64,000 nucleotides of DNA from IDS-8 sp040902105 (lineage in GTDB: Bacteria > Pseudomonadota > Gammaproteobacteria > Steroidobacterales > Woeseiaceae): assembly GCA_040902105.1 (NCBI GenBank), contig JBBDXW010000015.1, forward strand, positions 127,229-191,228, in the 5' to 3' direction. Under the pieces are notes generated by a model. The model searched no databases and was not told where the DNA came from. It was given only the letters and a program-made list of their open reading frames with translations. This document shows, in pieces, positions 8,611 through 17,581 of this stretch (positions are counted from its first letter, which is position 1; every line of letters begins with the position of its first letter). The position numbers and the translations under genes are program-made.

Positions 8611-9579
8611 TCACAACGGCTGCCGATTGAGAATGCTGCAGAAGATCCTGCGGTCGATATTGCCGCCCGTGATGACGCAGACTGTCGCGGTGCCCGCAAC
8701 GTTGCCGGCAAGCGCGCCCGCAAGGGAGACGGCTCCGGCGCCTTCCGCGACGACACGGTTATGCTCGAACAGCAATCTTATTGCCTCGGCGACGTCTGCA
8801 ACGGGTACGACAACGGTGCGGTCCACCATGCGTTTGACCAGCGGCCACATTTCCATGAGCACAGACGGAGCGCCGGCGCCCGAGATGAAGGATGGCTCCA
8901 TCGGGACGCGCACCGGCCGTCCTTCCCGGAACGCGGCTGTGGCCGGCGCAGCCGCTTCGCTTTCGGCGACGACAATGCGGGCCCCGGGCTTCAGTGCCTT
9001 GACGGCCGATGCAATGCCGCAGGCGACGCCACCTCCGCCGAAAGGCACGATGACCGTGTCGACATCAGGAAGCTGCTCGACGATTTCGAGGCCGATGGTA
9101 CCGTTTCCAGCCATTGCTGACCTGTTATTGACGCCATCGACATAATACCCGGATTCCCCTGCATGACCGTTGTTCTCGATAATCTGCCACCACTGATCGG
9201 TAGTCACCAGACAAACGCGCGCACCGAATTTTCGTATTGCTTCGAACTTGGATGTCGGCCCCGTGTCCGGCACGTACACCGTGGCACCGATGCCGAGCCG
9301 CTGCGCCATCCAGGCCAACCCCAGGCCGGCGTTTCCCGAGCTGGCTGTGTAGACACCGTTCTGCAAAGCATGCTTGTCCGCGGACAACAACGCATTGCCC
9401 ATCGGCCGGATCTTGAAAGCGCCGATCGCCTGCAGATTTTCGAGCTTGAGATAAATAGCATTCGACCTGTCATGAACATTGAGACGCAACAGTGGCGTTC
9501 GCACGATGTATGGTGCGAGTCGGTTTCCTGCCGCGCGCATTTCATCGAGTGTGGGAATGTTCAGAGCTGCGTCGCTCAT
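8611..9579 (-). CDS. PLP-dependent threonine/serine dehydratase-like enzyme
   Basis: The predicted protein (322 residues from ATG 9579) is a fold-type II PLP enzyme. LKLENLQAIGAFKIRPMGN carries the Schiff-base lysine in the FKIR motif, SSGNAGLGLAW is the substrate loop and PFGGGGVACGIASAV is the phosphate-binding glycine loop. There is no C-terminal ACT regulatory domain, so it is catabolic in size. Such enzymes deaminate threonine or serine, or act on related hydroxy amino acids. I chose ATG 9579 (MSDAALNIPTLDEM) because the sequence upstream in frame does not resemble the family. It is divergent from the aminotransferase at 9700. Confidence 0.85.
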   Translation of the reverse strand: MSDAALNIPTLDEMRAAGNRLAPYIVRTPLLRLNVHDRSNAIYLKLENLQAIGAFKIRPMGNALLSADKHALQNGVYTASSGNAGLGLAWMAQRLGIGATVYVPDTGPTSKFEAIRKFGARVCLVTTDQWWQIIENNGHAGESGYYVDGVNNRSAMAGNGTIGLEIVEQLPDVDTVIVPFGGGGVACGIASAVKALKPGARIVVAESEAAAPATAAFREGRPVRVPMEPSFISGAGAPSVLMEMWPLVKRMVDRTVVVPVADVAEAIRLLFEHNRVVAEGAGAVSLAGALAGNVAGTATVCVITGGNIDRRIFCSILNRQPL

Positions 9580-9699
9580 CGCCGGGCCTGGTAAAAATGT
9601 AATCGACAAGTTAGACGCTTTAACAGCCCGGATCAACATGCTCTTACCGATGATAAATCATGCCGGCCGTTGCCGGCCTGCTTTAAATGAGGAGTCGCT

Positions 9700-10896
9700 A
9701 TGAAATGGCCAGCGAATAGAATTTCGCAGAGCTCACCAAAGAGTTTCGGAATGTATGAAAAGGCCATGAAGTTCATGGCAACAGGCAAAGACGTAATTCA
9801 TCTTGAAGTAGGCCGGCCGGATTTCGATACGCCACTGCATATCAAGGAAGCTACGAAGAAAGCACTCGACGACGGCGTCGTGCACTACGGGGAGTTTGCC
9901 GGAGAGAGTAAGCTACGCAAGGCAATCTCGGGCAAACTCAAGTTGCTTAACAACCTGGACGCTGGCGAAGACGAGATCCTGGTCACCAACGGCCTTACTC
10001 ATGGCGCCTATGCGGTTTTCATGGCAGCGCTGGACGACGGTGATGAGGTCATTCTATTGGAGCCGTATTACCCCCAGCATTCCAATAAGATAGAACTTGC
10101 CGGTGGCAAGGTTGTCACGGCTCCGCTGGACAAGGACAACGGCTTTCAGATTACTCGAGCCGCGATCGAATCGCGCATTACCGGCAGAACACGAATGATC
10201 TGCATCGTCAACCCGGCGAATCCAACCGGCCGGGTTTTCAGTCTTGAGGAACTCAATATCGTCGCCGACTTGGCCATTGACCATGATTTGCTGGTAGTAA
10301 GTGACGAGGTTTACGAACAGATCACCTACGATGGTCATAAACATGTCAGCATCGCGTCCTTACCGGGGATGTGGGACCGTACGTTCAGCCTGTTTGCTTA
10401 TACCAAGGCGTTTGCAATGGACGGGTGGCGATTGGGTTACGCCGTTTGTAAGAAGGAATTCATGCCTGCATTGCAGAAAATAACCGTGAACGACGTGGCT
10501 CATGTAAACGTATTTATCCAGGAAGGCGCTTATGCAGCACTTACCGGCCCGCAACACTGCCTTGCGGAAATGCTGAAGGAAGATGATCGTCGAAGAGAGT
10601 TGGTCTGCCGACGCCTGAATGGGATACATGGAATCGTTTGTCCACGGCCGCAAGGGACTATTTACGCTTTCCCGGACGTCAGCGCATTCGGCATTCCATC
10701 GGCGCAGCTTGCGGAGGAAATACTGGAAGCAACATACGTCGTCACGGAAGCCGGCACATTCTACGGTCAAACCGGCGAGGGTCACCTTCGATTGTGTTTC
10801 GGAGCCGAGCCGTACGACAGAATTGAGGAAGCCATGAATCGGCTGAATACGTACTTCCAGAGGTCGGCCCTTTTATCGAAGTCGTATCGCTCTTAG
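9700..10896 (+). CDS. Class I/II PLP aminotransferase (aspartate aminotransferase-like)
   Basis: The 398-residue protein shows the class I order: HLEVGRPDFDTP near the N-terminus, NGLTHGAYAVF, the NPANPTGRVFS substrate loop, VVSDEVYEQITYDG, and YTKAFAMDGWRLGYAV with the PLP lysine in TKAF and the conserved arginine-glycine-tyrosine after it. The substrate amino acid cannot be fixed from sequence, and aspartate/alanine-type transferases and kynurenine transaminases share these motifs. A strong ribosome-binding site (GAGGAG) precedes ATG 9700. Its last 24 bases overlap, tail to tail, the end of the class V enzyme on the other strand. Confidence 0.85.
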   Translation: MKWPANRISQSSPKSFGMYEKAMKFMATGKDVIHLEVGRPDFDTPLHIKEATKKALDDGVVHYGEFAGESKLRKAISGKLKLLNNLDAGEDEILVTNGLTHGAYAVFMAALDDGDEVILLEPYYPQHSNKIELAGGKVVTAPLDKDNGFQITRAAIESRITGRTRMICIVNPANPTGRVFSLEELNIVADLAIDHDLLVVSDEVYEQITYDGHKHVSIASLPGMWDRTFSLFAYTKAFAMDGWRLGYAVCKKEFMPALQKITVNDVAHVNVFIQEGAYAALTGPQHCLAEMLKEDDRRRELVCRRLNGIHGIVCPRPQGTIYAFPDVSAFGIPSAQLAEEILEATYVVTEAGTFYGQTGEGHLRLCFGAEPYDRIEEAMNRLNTYFQRSALLSKSYRS

Positions 10897-12177
10897 GTCG
10901 AGAAGCAGGTTGCCGAACCGATGAACCTCCGCCATGGTGTTGTAGTGGACCAGTGAGACCCGAGCAGCGCCGCTTTCGGAGTCGAGCCCTAACCGGGCCA
11001 TGAGCCGCGGCGCGTAAAGGTGCCCGTCGCGAATACCGACGCCGGCGCGGGCCATGTGCTCCGTAACGGCTGGCGGTGCGAAGCCTGGCAGATTGAAACA
11101 GACTGTCGGCACGCGACGGGACAGCTGCGCGGGGTCGTCGACGCCATACACTTGAGCGCCGCATTCGTTGAGCACGTGCAGCAGCTCGGCGGAAAGTGAC
11201 TGCTCGTAAGTCCGTATCGCCAGCATGGCATTGCTTATTGGGTCCTCGCTCGCCGCGCCGTAGGGCATCCCCGCCTGCTGAAGGAGCGATACGCCGAGAT
11301 CGCTCAGGTAAGCGACGGCGGCGTCCATTCCCGCGAGATTCTCGTAAATGACGGTTCCCGCCTCGATCTTGGCCGGCGGCTCGTTCGGAATGAAATCCTC
11401 ACGGAAAGTCGGCAGGCGCTGCAGGAGCTCATAGCGGCCCCACAAAAAGCCCATGTGGGGTGCAAAGATCTTGTAGCCGGAGCAGACGAGGTAGTCGCAA
11501 TCGAAAGCGCGCACATCCATGCGTCCGTGCGGGGCATAGTGGACCGCGTCCAGAAAGATTTCCGCTCCAGCCTGGTGTGCGAGATCCGCTGCCGCACGTA
11601 CGTCGACGATCGACCCGAGTGCGTTGGACGCCAGGGTGCAAGCGACCAGCCTTGTGTTCGAGTTCAGGAGCGATTTCAGGTCATCGACGTGAAGATTGCC
11701 GTCGGCACGGACGTTCCACCAGCGGAACTGCACTCCTTGCTTCCCGAGTGCGAGCCACGTGGCGATGTTCGCCTCGTGATCGAGGTCGGTGACGACGATC
11801 TCGCTGCGTTCGTCCATGATCTCCCCGATGCCGAGACTCACCAACCGGATGAAGGACGTCGCATTCATGCCAAAGGAAATTTCCTCGGCGCGTCTCGCAT
11901 TAACGAACCTGCCCACGCTCGCCCGTGCACGTGCGATCGTCTCGTCGACCGCCATGCTCTGTGCATATCGCCCTCCACGCTGCACGTTATGCTCGATCAG
12001 ATGGTGATTCACCGCATCGAGCACGAGCTGCGGCACTTGCGCGCCGGCCGCGTTGTCGAAAAAGGCAAAATTCCGAGCGTGCTTCAGCGCAGGAAACTGT
12101 GCGCGGATTGCTTCGATCGGAAAATCGATACCACGCACAGGCGCGGCGCCGTTCTCAAACGGTGCTGTCATTTGCAC
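10873..12177 (-). CDS. Class V aminotransferase-fold enzyme (cysteine desulfurase-like)
   Basis: The 434-residue protein begins VRGIDFPIEAIRAQFPAL and FFDNAAGAQVP, as in cysteine-desulfurase-like class V enzymes. VTDLDHEANIATW, AEIFLDAVHYAPHG and CSGYKIFAPHMGFLWG follow, the last holding the PLP lysine in GYKIF. I do not see the cysteine-bearing loop of housekeeping IscS or SufS, and no Fe-S assembly genes lie nearby, so a desulfurase role in cofactor assembly is unlikely. A lyase or epimerase on an amino acid fits better. Its start overlaps the end of the upstream permease gene by 23 bases, so enzyme and permease are probably translationally coupled and may share a substrate. Confidence 0.75.
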   Translation of the reverse strand: MQMTAPFENGAAPVRGIDFPIEAIRAQFPALKHARNFAFFDNAAGAQVPQLVLDAVNHHLIEHNVQRGGRYAQSMAVDETIARARASVGRFVNARRAEEISFGMNATSFIRLVSLGIGEIMDERSEIVVTDLDHEANIATWLALGKQGVQFRWWNVRADGNLHVDDLKSLLNSNTRLVACTLASNALGSIVDVRAAADLAHQAGAEIFLDAVHYAPHGRMDVRAFDCDYLVCSGYKIFAPHMGFLWGRYELLQRLPTFREDFIPNEPPAKIEAGTVIYENLAGMDAAVAYLSDLGVSLLQQAGMPYGAASEDPISNAMLAIRTYEQSLSAELLHVLNECGAQVYGVDDPAQLSRRVPTVCFNLPGFAPPAVTEHMARAGVGIRDGHLYAPRLMARLGLDSESGAARVSLVHYNTMAEVHRFGNLLLDLRAIRLR

Positions 12178-13558
12178 TCCCTCCGTCGCGACGTCCCCGG
12201 CGTGTTACGACATACGCGAGAGTGAGGAGCACCATCCACGGCACCCCGACGATGACGGCAATGTTCCAGAATTCCGTGTCCAGTCCCATCGTGATCAGGA
12301 CGGCAATCAGCAATGACAGGGCCATCCACTGCAGGTACGGCGCGAATGGCGCACGCACGCTCAGCGCAGCCTGTTTCTCGGGCGAATACTTGCGCCTGAA
12401 CTTCAGATGCGTAATCAGGATGATGATCCAGGTTACGATAGCGCCGAAAAGGGCGATGCCGAGAAGGTAGTTGTAGGCCTTGGGACTCAGGTAGGCGATC
12501 AACGCTGCGAATCCTACCCCGCAGATCGACACAAGCGTCGCCAGCCAGGGAGTGCCCCTCTTGCCGATGACACCGAACGCTTTGGGAGCTTTGCCCGCCC
12601 GGGCCAGCGAAAACACCATGCGGGAGCACAGGTAAAGATTGGTGTTCATGCTCGAGAAGGCAGCGCTCATGATGACGAAATTCATCACCGTAGCGGCCCA
12701 GACAAAGCCGAAACTTGCGAACACCTTTACGAAGGGGCTTTGCGTGACGATCAATGCGCCCGATTGGCTCCACGGCGTGATCGCCAGAATGACACCCAAT
12801 GCAAGGAAGTAGAAGAGGGACAGCCGCAAGAGCATCGACCGCATTGCCTTGGGGAGCGATACGTCCGGGTTCTCTGCTTCGCCGGCGGTCACCGCGATGA
12901 CCTCGATGCCCATGAAAGAGAAGATGGCCATGATCACTGCCATCCAGATGCCGCTCATGCCGTGCGGAAACGGTCCGCCATCGACAAAGTAGTTTGAAAA
13001 ACCGGTGGCTGTCGTGCCTGCGCCGAAAATGTTCGCGAAGCCGAACAGGATGAACATGATGATTGCGGTGACTTTGATCGTCGACAGCCAGTACTCTATG
13101 GAGCCGAAATTGGCCACGGAACGGCTGTTGATGTAAAAGATGCCCCCGCCGGCGACCAGCGCCGAAAACCATACCGGCATGCCCGGCGCCCAGAACTGGA
13201 CGTAGTGACCGATCGCAACGGCTTCACCGCCGATGGCAACGACCTGTGCAGCCCAGTAGGTGTAGCGCACGAGAAATCCCGCCAGCGGGTGCAAATACAG
13301 ATCGGCGTATGTGCCGAACGATCCTGCAGTCGGGTGAGCTACCGACATTTCCGACAGGCTGTACATCACGGCGAGCGCGATGAAACCGGCGATCACGTAG
13401 CTCACCAGAACCCCCGGACCCGCGTACGCGATGGCGATGCCGCTGCCCATGAACAGCCCGGTGCCGATGGCGCCACCGATGCCTATCATCGTCAACTGCC
13501 GGGGTGTCAGGATGCGCTTTAAGCCTCGCTCACGCGCAATGATTTCATCCGCATTCAT
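12155..13558 (-). CDS. Amino-acid permease of the APC superfamily
   Basis: The protein (467 residues from ATG 13558) has about twelve membrane segments and the amino-acid transporter signature RQLTMIGIGGAIGTGLFMGSG in TM1, followed by SLSEMSVAHPTAGSFGTYAD, hallmarks of AAT-type proton symporters (GABA, aromatic or lysine permeases). The reading frame extends upstream, but the upstream residues are not like the family and the ATG at 13558 gives the standard N-terminus. It is the first gene of a two-gene minus-strand unit with the class V enzyme. The 170 bp between its start and the nucleoside hydrolase gene must hold both divergent promoters, and I see no convincing -35/-10 pair to assign. Confidence 0.85.
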   Translation of the reverse strand: MNADEIIARERGLKRILTPRQLTMIGIGGAIGTGLFMGSGIAIAYAGPGVLVSYVIAGFIALAVMYSLSEMSVAHPTAGSFGTYADLYLHPLAGFLVRYTYWAAQVVAIGGEAVAIGHYVQFWAPGMPVWFSALVAGGGIFYINSRSVANFGSIEYWLSTIKVTAIIMFILFGFANIFGAGTTATGFSNYFVDGGPFPHGMSGIWMAVIMAIFSFMGIEVIAVTAGEAENPDVSLPKAMRSMLLRLSLFYFLALGVILAITPWSQSGALIVTQSPFVKVFASFGFVWAATVMNFVIMSAAFSSMNTNLYLCSRMVFSLARAGKAPKAFGVIGKRGTPWLATLVSICGVGFAALIAYLSPKAYNYLLGIALFGAIVTWIIILITHLKFRRKYSPEKQAALSVRAPFAPYLQWMALSLLIAVLITMGLDTEFWNIAVIVGVPWMVLLTLAYVVTRRGRRDGGSANDSTV

Positions 13559-13728
13559 CGTTGACTGTTCACCTGGCCGGGGACGCGTGTTCTTAATACC
13601 CCATGTTGCACAGTTCAGCAAATATAAGATTAGTATTCGTACCCTAAACTCACACAACGAGGCCGAATGCAGAACAACCCGCATGGGCACCGCGCCGGCG
13701 GGTCCGTTACCACCGTTCTGAGCACAAC

Positions 13729-14670
13729 ATGACAAACCGACCGGTTATTATCGACTGCGATCCGGGACAGGACGATGCCGTAAACCTCCTGCTGGCGATG
13801 TCCTCACCGGACGAGCTCGACATCCTCGGCATCACGACGGTGGCCGGAAACGTTCCGCTCGCGCTGACCGAGCGCAATGCACGGCTGATGTGTGACATTG
13901 CGGGACGCCGTGACATCCCGGTTTTTGCGGGGTGCGGGCGCCCGCTGGTGCGCAGGCTGGTCACCGCCGAAGAGGTGCATGGACGAACCGGCATCGACGG
14001 GATCGGGATCAGCGAACCGGTGACGCCGCTTCAACCGGCGCACGCCGTGGATTTCATTGTCGCAACGCTGAAATCCGCCGCCGACAAATCTGTGACGCTG
14101 GTGCCGACGGGGCCGCTCACCAACATCGCGATGGCAATCGTCAAGGATCCGTCGATATTGTCGAAGATCAGGGAAATCGTGCTCATGGGGGGCGCGATGC
14201 GCGAAGGCGGTAACCATTCACCGTCGGCGGAGTTCAACATTCTTGTCGATCCGCATGCGGCACAGGTCGTTTTCGAATGCGGCCGGCCGATCGTCGCGAT
14301 GGGTCTCGACGTGACGCACCAGGTGCTCGCAACGCGAGAGCGCGTCGATCGAATTCGCGCGCTGCAGAACAGGGCGGCGCTCGCAATCGCGAGCATGCTC
14401 GATTTCTACAGCCGGCACGACACGAAGAAATATGGCATCGCCGGTTCGCCCTTGCACGACCCCTGTACAACGGCTTATCTCCTCAGCCCGGCGATATTCG
14501 AAGGCAAGCATTGCAACATCGAAGTGGAGATTCACTCCGAGCTGACGATGGGACATACCGCGGTGGATTTCTGGGGTGTCAGCGGGCGGCGGGAGAACGC
14601 GGTGTGGATTCACGCCGCTGATGCGGATGCTTTCTACGACCTTCTGACCGACCGGCTCGGGCGGTACTGA
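13729..14670 (+). CDS. Nucleoside hydrolase (IUNH family)
   Basis: The 313-residue protein starts with DCDPGQDDAVNLLLA, the calcium-binding aspartate cluster of inosine-uridine nucleoside hydrolases. It continues with TVAGNV, PTGPLTNIAMA, LMGGAMREGGNHSPSAEFNILVDPHAA and a C-terminal HDPCTTAYLL, so every family landmark is present. It hydrolyses the N-glycosidic bond of purine and/or pyrimidine ribonucleosides, giving free base and ribose. Ribokinase follows after 5 bases, so base and sugar are both recovered. The free uracil would feed the PreTA pathway encoded a few kilobases away. Whether it prefers pyrimidines or inosine cannot be decided here. Confidence 0.9.
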   Translation: MTNRPVIIDCDPGQDDAVNLLLAMSSPDELDILGITTVAGNVPLALTERNARLMCDIAGRRDIPVFAGCGRPLVRRLVTAEEVHGRTGIDGIGISEPVTPLQPAHAVDFIVATLKSAADKSVTLVPTGPLTNIAMAIVKDPSILSKIREIVLMGGAMREGGNHSPSAEFNILVDPHAAQVVFECGRPIVAMGLDVTHQVLATRERVDRIRALQNRAALAIASMLDFYSRHDTKKYGIAGSPLHDPCTTAYLLSPAIFEGKHCNIEVEIHSELTMGHTAVDFWGVSGRRENAVWIHAADADAFYDLLTDRLGRY

Positions 14671-14675
14671 CGGCA

Positions 14676-15539
14676 ATGAGGAATGTCCCCGTTTCCATTG
14701 TTGTCGTCGGTTCCGTGAACCTCGACATGGCGGCGTCGGTCAGCCGCCTGCCGGTGCCGGGCGAGACCGTGTCCGGCGCGGAATTGCGGCGTTATCCCGG
14801 CGGCAAAGGCGCAAACCAGGCGCTGGCCGCGCGCCGGCTGGGTGCGGACGTGCAGCTCGTCGCGAGAGTTGGCCGCGACGCGGAAGCGGATGCCGCGCTG
14901 GCATTGCTGTACGCGGACGGCGTCGACCTGTCACGCTGCCTCCGAGACGGCGCTTTGCCGACGGGAATTGCCCTCATTGCGATCGCGCCGGACGGCGAGA
15001 ACCTCATCGTCGTTGCTCCCGGCGCCAATCGCGCCTTGCGGCCGGAAACACTCGAGCTGCCGACGGCCGATGCGCTGATGTGCCAGCTCGAGGTGCCGGC
15101 CGACACGTTGTGCCTTGCCTGCGAACGCTTCAGCGGTTTTTTCTGCGTCAACCTGGCGCCGGCGACGGCCGTACCGGAAGAAATTCTGCGCCGTGCGGAT
15201 CTTGTCGTCGTCAACGAAACCGAAGCGGCGTTCTATGGTCATGCGTTACGCGCCTGTGACGGAATGATCGCGGTTACCTGCGGCGTCTCCGGCGCGACGC
15301 TGTCGAAGCAGAATGAAACGATCGCGAAATCGAAGCCGCCGCGCGTGACACCCGTCGACACGACAGGCGCCGGCGACACCTTCGCCGCGGCGCTGACGAT
15401 CGCACTGCTGGAAGGTGCGGCTCCGCAACAGGCGCTCGACTTCGCCTGCGCCGCCGGCGCCCTGGCGACGACAAAGCATGGTGCGCAAACCTCTCTCCCG
15501 TACCGTAAAGACGTGGACGCCTTGCTACGGCACCCGTGA
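14676..15539 (+). CDS. rbsK: Ribokinase (PfkB family)
   Basis: The 287-residue protein opens with VVVGSVNLDMAASVSRLPVPGETVSG and YPGGKGANQALAARRLGA, the first PfkB signature and the ribose-binding region of ribokinase. Near the C-terminus DTTGAGDTFAAAL gives the anion hole and catalytic aspartate. It phosphorylates ribose released by the nucleoside hydrolase just upstream (5-base gap), forming ribose 5-phosphate for the pentose phosphate pathway. It is slightly shorter than E. coli RbsK (about 309 residues) but has both motifs. The gene ends shortly before a repeat array with a 100-N assembly gap. Confidence 0.9.
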   Translation: MRNVPVSIVVVGSVNLDMAASVSRLPVPGETVSGAELRRYPGGKGANQALAARRLGADVQLVARVGRDAEADAALALLYADGVDLSRCLRDGALPTGIALIAIAPDGENLIVVAPGANRALRPETLELPTADALMCQLEVPADTLCLACERFSGFFCVNLAPATAVPEEILRRADLVVVNETEAAFYGHALRACDGMIAVTCGVSGATLSKQNETIAKSKPPRVTPVDTTGAGDTFAAALTIALLEGAAPQQALDFACAAGALATTKHGAQTSLPYRKDVDALLRHP

Positions 15540-15574
15540 GACTGTGCCGGATCCAGGAATCGGCGGTCGCCCGC

Positions 15575-15797
15575 CCGAATGGCACCCGAACAAATCGCAC
15601 CCTGTAGGAGCCCGCCATTGCGGGCGACCCGCACGCCNNNNNNNNNNNNNNNNNNNNNNNNNNNNNNNNNNNNNNNNNNNNNNNNNNNNNNNNNNNNNNN
15701 NNNNNNNNNNNNNNNNNNNNNNNNNNNNNNNNNNNNNGTCCCGGCCGAATGGCACCCGTACGAAGTGCCGTGTAGGAGCCCGCCATTGCGGGCGACC
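15575..15797 (+). repeat. REP array with two visible direct units around an assembly gap
   Basis: Two REP-like palindromes in the same orientation lie at 15603-15629 and 15771-15797. Each is preceded by a related leader containing CGAATGGCACCCG (about 15578 and 15746), so the repeating unit is about 55-65 bp. The assembly breaks between them. Unlike most REPs in the window these two are direct, not inverted, which suggests a tandem array collapsed by the assembler. Confidence 0.85.
15638..15737. other. Assembly gap of exactly 100 N
   Basis: The N run is 100 bases, the usual placeholder for a gap of unknown length. It separates the ribokinase and cytidine deaminase genes. Confidence 0.95.
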
Positions 15798-15800
15798 CCC

Positions 15801-16199
15801 TCAGCGCAGGCTGAACGACAACGGCAGCAGTTCGTTGATGCCGTACCTTTCGGTGCCGCCATCCTCGCCGATCAAAATAACGCGCGTGTTCTCGTCGGCA
15901 AATTCCCGGATGCTCTGGCGGCAGGCTCCACAAGGTGTACAGGCTTCGAGTTCGTCGTGTCCGCCGACCGCGGCGATCGCGACGATACGTTTTCCGCCCG
16001 CGGCGATCATTGCGCCGATCGCGTTCGCCTCCGCGCAGGTGCCTACCGGGAACGAGGCGTTCTCTACGTTGCAACCGGTGTGAACACGCCCGATTTCGTC
16101 CAGTAAGGCAGAGCCGACGAGATACCCGGAGTAGGGCGCATGCGCGTTCTGGCGCACGGCCTTGGCGGCATGGATCAGCCGTTCTTCGTCGACCGTCAT
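15801..16199 (-). CDS. cdd: Cytidine deaminase
   Basis: From ATG 16199 the protein has 132 residues, the normal length of the homotetrameric enzyme. HAPYSGYLVGSALL and GCNVENASFPVGTCAEANAI contain the zinc-binding cysteine and catalytic glutamate (TCAEANA), and TPCGACRQSIREF provides the two other zinc cysteines. It deaminates cytidine and deoxycytidine to uridine and deoxyuridine. A ribosome-binding site (GAAGG) lies upstream and an in-frame GTG six codons earlier is an alternative start. It is the last gene of the minus-strand pyrimidine operon, 14 bases after preA, so cytidine carbon and nitrogen can enter the uracil pathway. Confidence 0.92.
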   Translation of the reverse strand: MTVDEERLIHAAKAVRQNAHAPYSGYLVGSALLDEIGRVHTGCNVENASFPVGTCAEANAIGAMIAAGGKRIVAIAAVGGHDELEACTPCGACRQSIREFADENTRVILIGEDGGTERYGINELLPLSFSLR

Positions 16200-16213
16200 G
16201 GAATCGGGATCCT

Positions 16214-17515
16214 TCACGGTTGTTTCCGCAGCGGGTTGTTCGGATGCGTCATCCAGTCGGCGTGTTCGCTTGTGATTGCGCGCCCGGTGCGCGGATCGAC
16301 GCCGCGGGTCAGCGGCTGCATCGTTATACATCCGTCAACCGGACAGACGCTCACGCAAAGATTGCAGCCGACGCATTCCTCGTCGATGACTTCGAAGCGG
16401 CGCTCGCCGTTGACTGTCTGCGTAATGGCCTGATGCGAGGTGTCTTCGCAAACGATATGGCAGCGGCCGCACTTGATGCACAAATCCTGGTCGATGACCG
16501 CCTTCTCGACGTAGTTCAGGTTCAGGTGCTGCCAGTCGGTAACGCTGGGTACCGCCTTCCCGACCAGCTCGGACACGGACGCCATGCCTTTCTCGTCGAG
16601 AAAGTTGCTCAGGCCGTCGGTCAGGTCGTCGATGATCTTGAACCCGTAAACCATCGCCGCCGTGCAAACCTGCACGTTCGATGCGCCGAGCGCCAGGAAG
16701 TCCACCGCGTCGCGCCAGTCGGTGATACCGCCGATGCCGGAAATCGGCCGGCCATTGGTGTCGTGATGCCGCGCGATCTCGGCAACCATGTGTAATGCAA
16801 TCGGCTTCACTGCGGGACCGCAGTAGCCGCCGTGCGAGCCCTTGCCGTCGGTCGATGGATACATCGTCAGCGTGTCGTAATTCACCCGCATGATCGAGTT
16901 GACCGTGTTGATCAGCGACACCGCGTCGGCGCCGCCGGCAAAAGCCGCTTTTGCGGGCGGCAGTATGCTGGTGACGTTCGGCGTCAGTTTGACGATGACC
17001 GGGATGCGCGCATATTTCTTCGCCCACTCCGCCGCCATCCGGATGTATTCGGGAACCTGTCCGACCGCCGAACCCATGCCGCGTTCAGACATCCCGTGAG
17101 GGCAGCCGAAGTTGAGTTCGAAAGCGTCGGCGCCCGTGTCCTCGATCATCGGCACGAACTTCGCCCACGTGGGCTCGTTCATCGGCAGCATGACCGACAC
17201 GACCAGGGCGCGATCGGGCCAGTCTCTTTTTACCTGGCGGATCTCGTCGAGGTTGGTCATGAGCGGCCGGTCGGTGATGAGCTCGATGTTGTTGAAACCG
17301 ATGACCCGGCGCTCGTTGCTGTGAATCGCGCCGTAACGCGGGCCGTTGACGTTGACGATCGGGGGATCTTCGCCAAGTGTCTTCCAGACCGCGCCGCCCC
17401 AGCCGGCCTCGAAGGCGCGGTTGACGTTGTAGGCCTTGTCGGTCGGCGGCGCGGAGGCCAGCCAGAACGGATTCGGCGATGTGATGCCGAGGAACGTCGA
17501 TTGGAGGTCAGCCAT
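16214..17515 (-). CDS. preA: NAD-dependent dihydropyrimidine dehydrogenase, subunit PreA
   Basis: The 433-residue protein has a dihydroorotate-dehydrogenase-type FMN barrel (LGITSPNPFWLASAPPTDK at the start, ELNFGCPHGMSERGMG, VIVKLTPNVTSI, GIGGITDWRDAVDFLALGA) and two C-terminal 4Fe-4S clusters with cysteine patterns CIKCGRCHIVC and CVGCNLCVSVC. With PreT it reversibly reduces uracil and thymine to dihydropyrimidines. ATG 17515 is chosen because the codons before it run into a repeat. preT lies upstream on the same strand, and the 66 bp between them carry a REP-like palindrome, an unusual place for one inside an operon of two subunits. Confidence 0.93.
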   Translation of the reverse strand: MADLQSTFLGITSPNPFWLASAPPTDKAYNVNRAFEAGWGGAVWKTLGEDPPIVNVNGPRYGAIHSNERRVIGFNNIELITDRPLMTNLDEIRQVKRDWPDRALVVSVMLPMNEPTWAKFVPMIEDTGADAFELNFGCPHGMSERGMGSAVGQVPEYIRMAAEWAKKYARIPVIVKLTPNVTSILPPAKAAFAGGADAVSLINTVNSIMRVNYDTLTMYPSTDGKGSHGGYCGPAVKPIALHMVAEIARHHDTNGRPISGIGGITDWRDAVDFLALGASNVQVCTAAMVYGFKIIDDLTDGLSNFLDEKGMASVSELVGKAVPSVTDWQHLNLNYVEKAVIDQDLCIKCGRCHIVCEDTSHQAITQTVNGERRFEVIDEECVGCNLCVSVCPVDGCITMQPLTRGVDPRTGRAITSEHADWMTHPNNPLRKQP

Positions 17516-17548
17516 GATGGGGAACTCCGTGAATTTGTCGGGGGTGGA

Positions 17549-17574
17549 GGTCGCCCGCAGGGCGGGCTCCTGCA
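17549..17574 (-). repeat. REP-like palindrome between preT and preA (variant loop)
   Basis: The copy is in inverse orientation with a shortened loop: the GCCCGC and GCGGGC arms are kept and the tail reads CTCCTGCA. In the transcript of the pyrimidine operon it could form a hairpin that tunes the ratio of the two subunits. Confidence 0.8.
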
Positions 17575-17581
17575 TGGGCAA

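Noticed and set aside
13559..13728. Assigning -35/-10 promoters in the permease/nucleoside hydrolase divergent region
   Set aside because: An AT-rich stretch near 13615-13645 is suggestive but no pair with good spacing stands out, so no promoter is listed.
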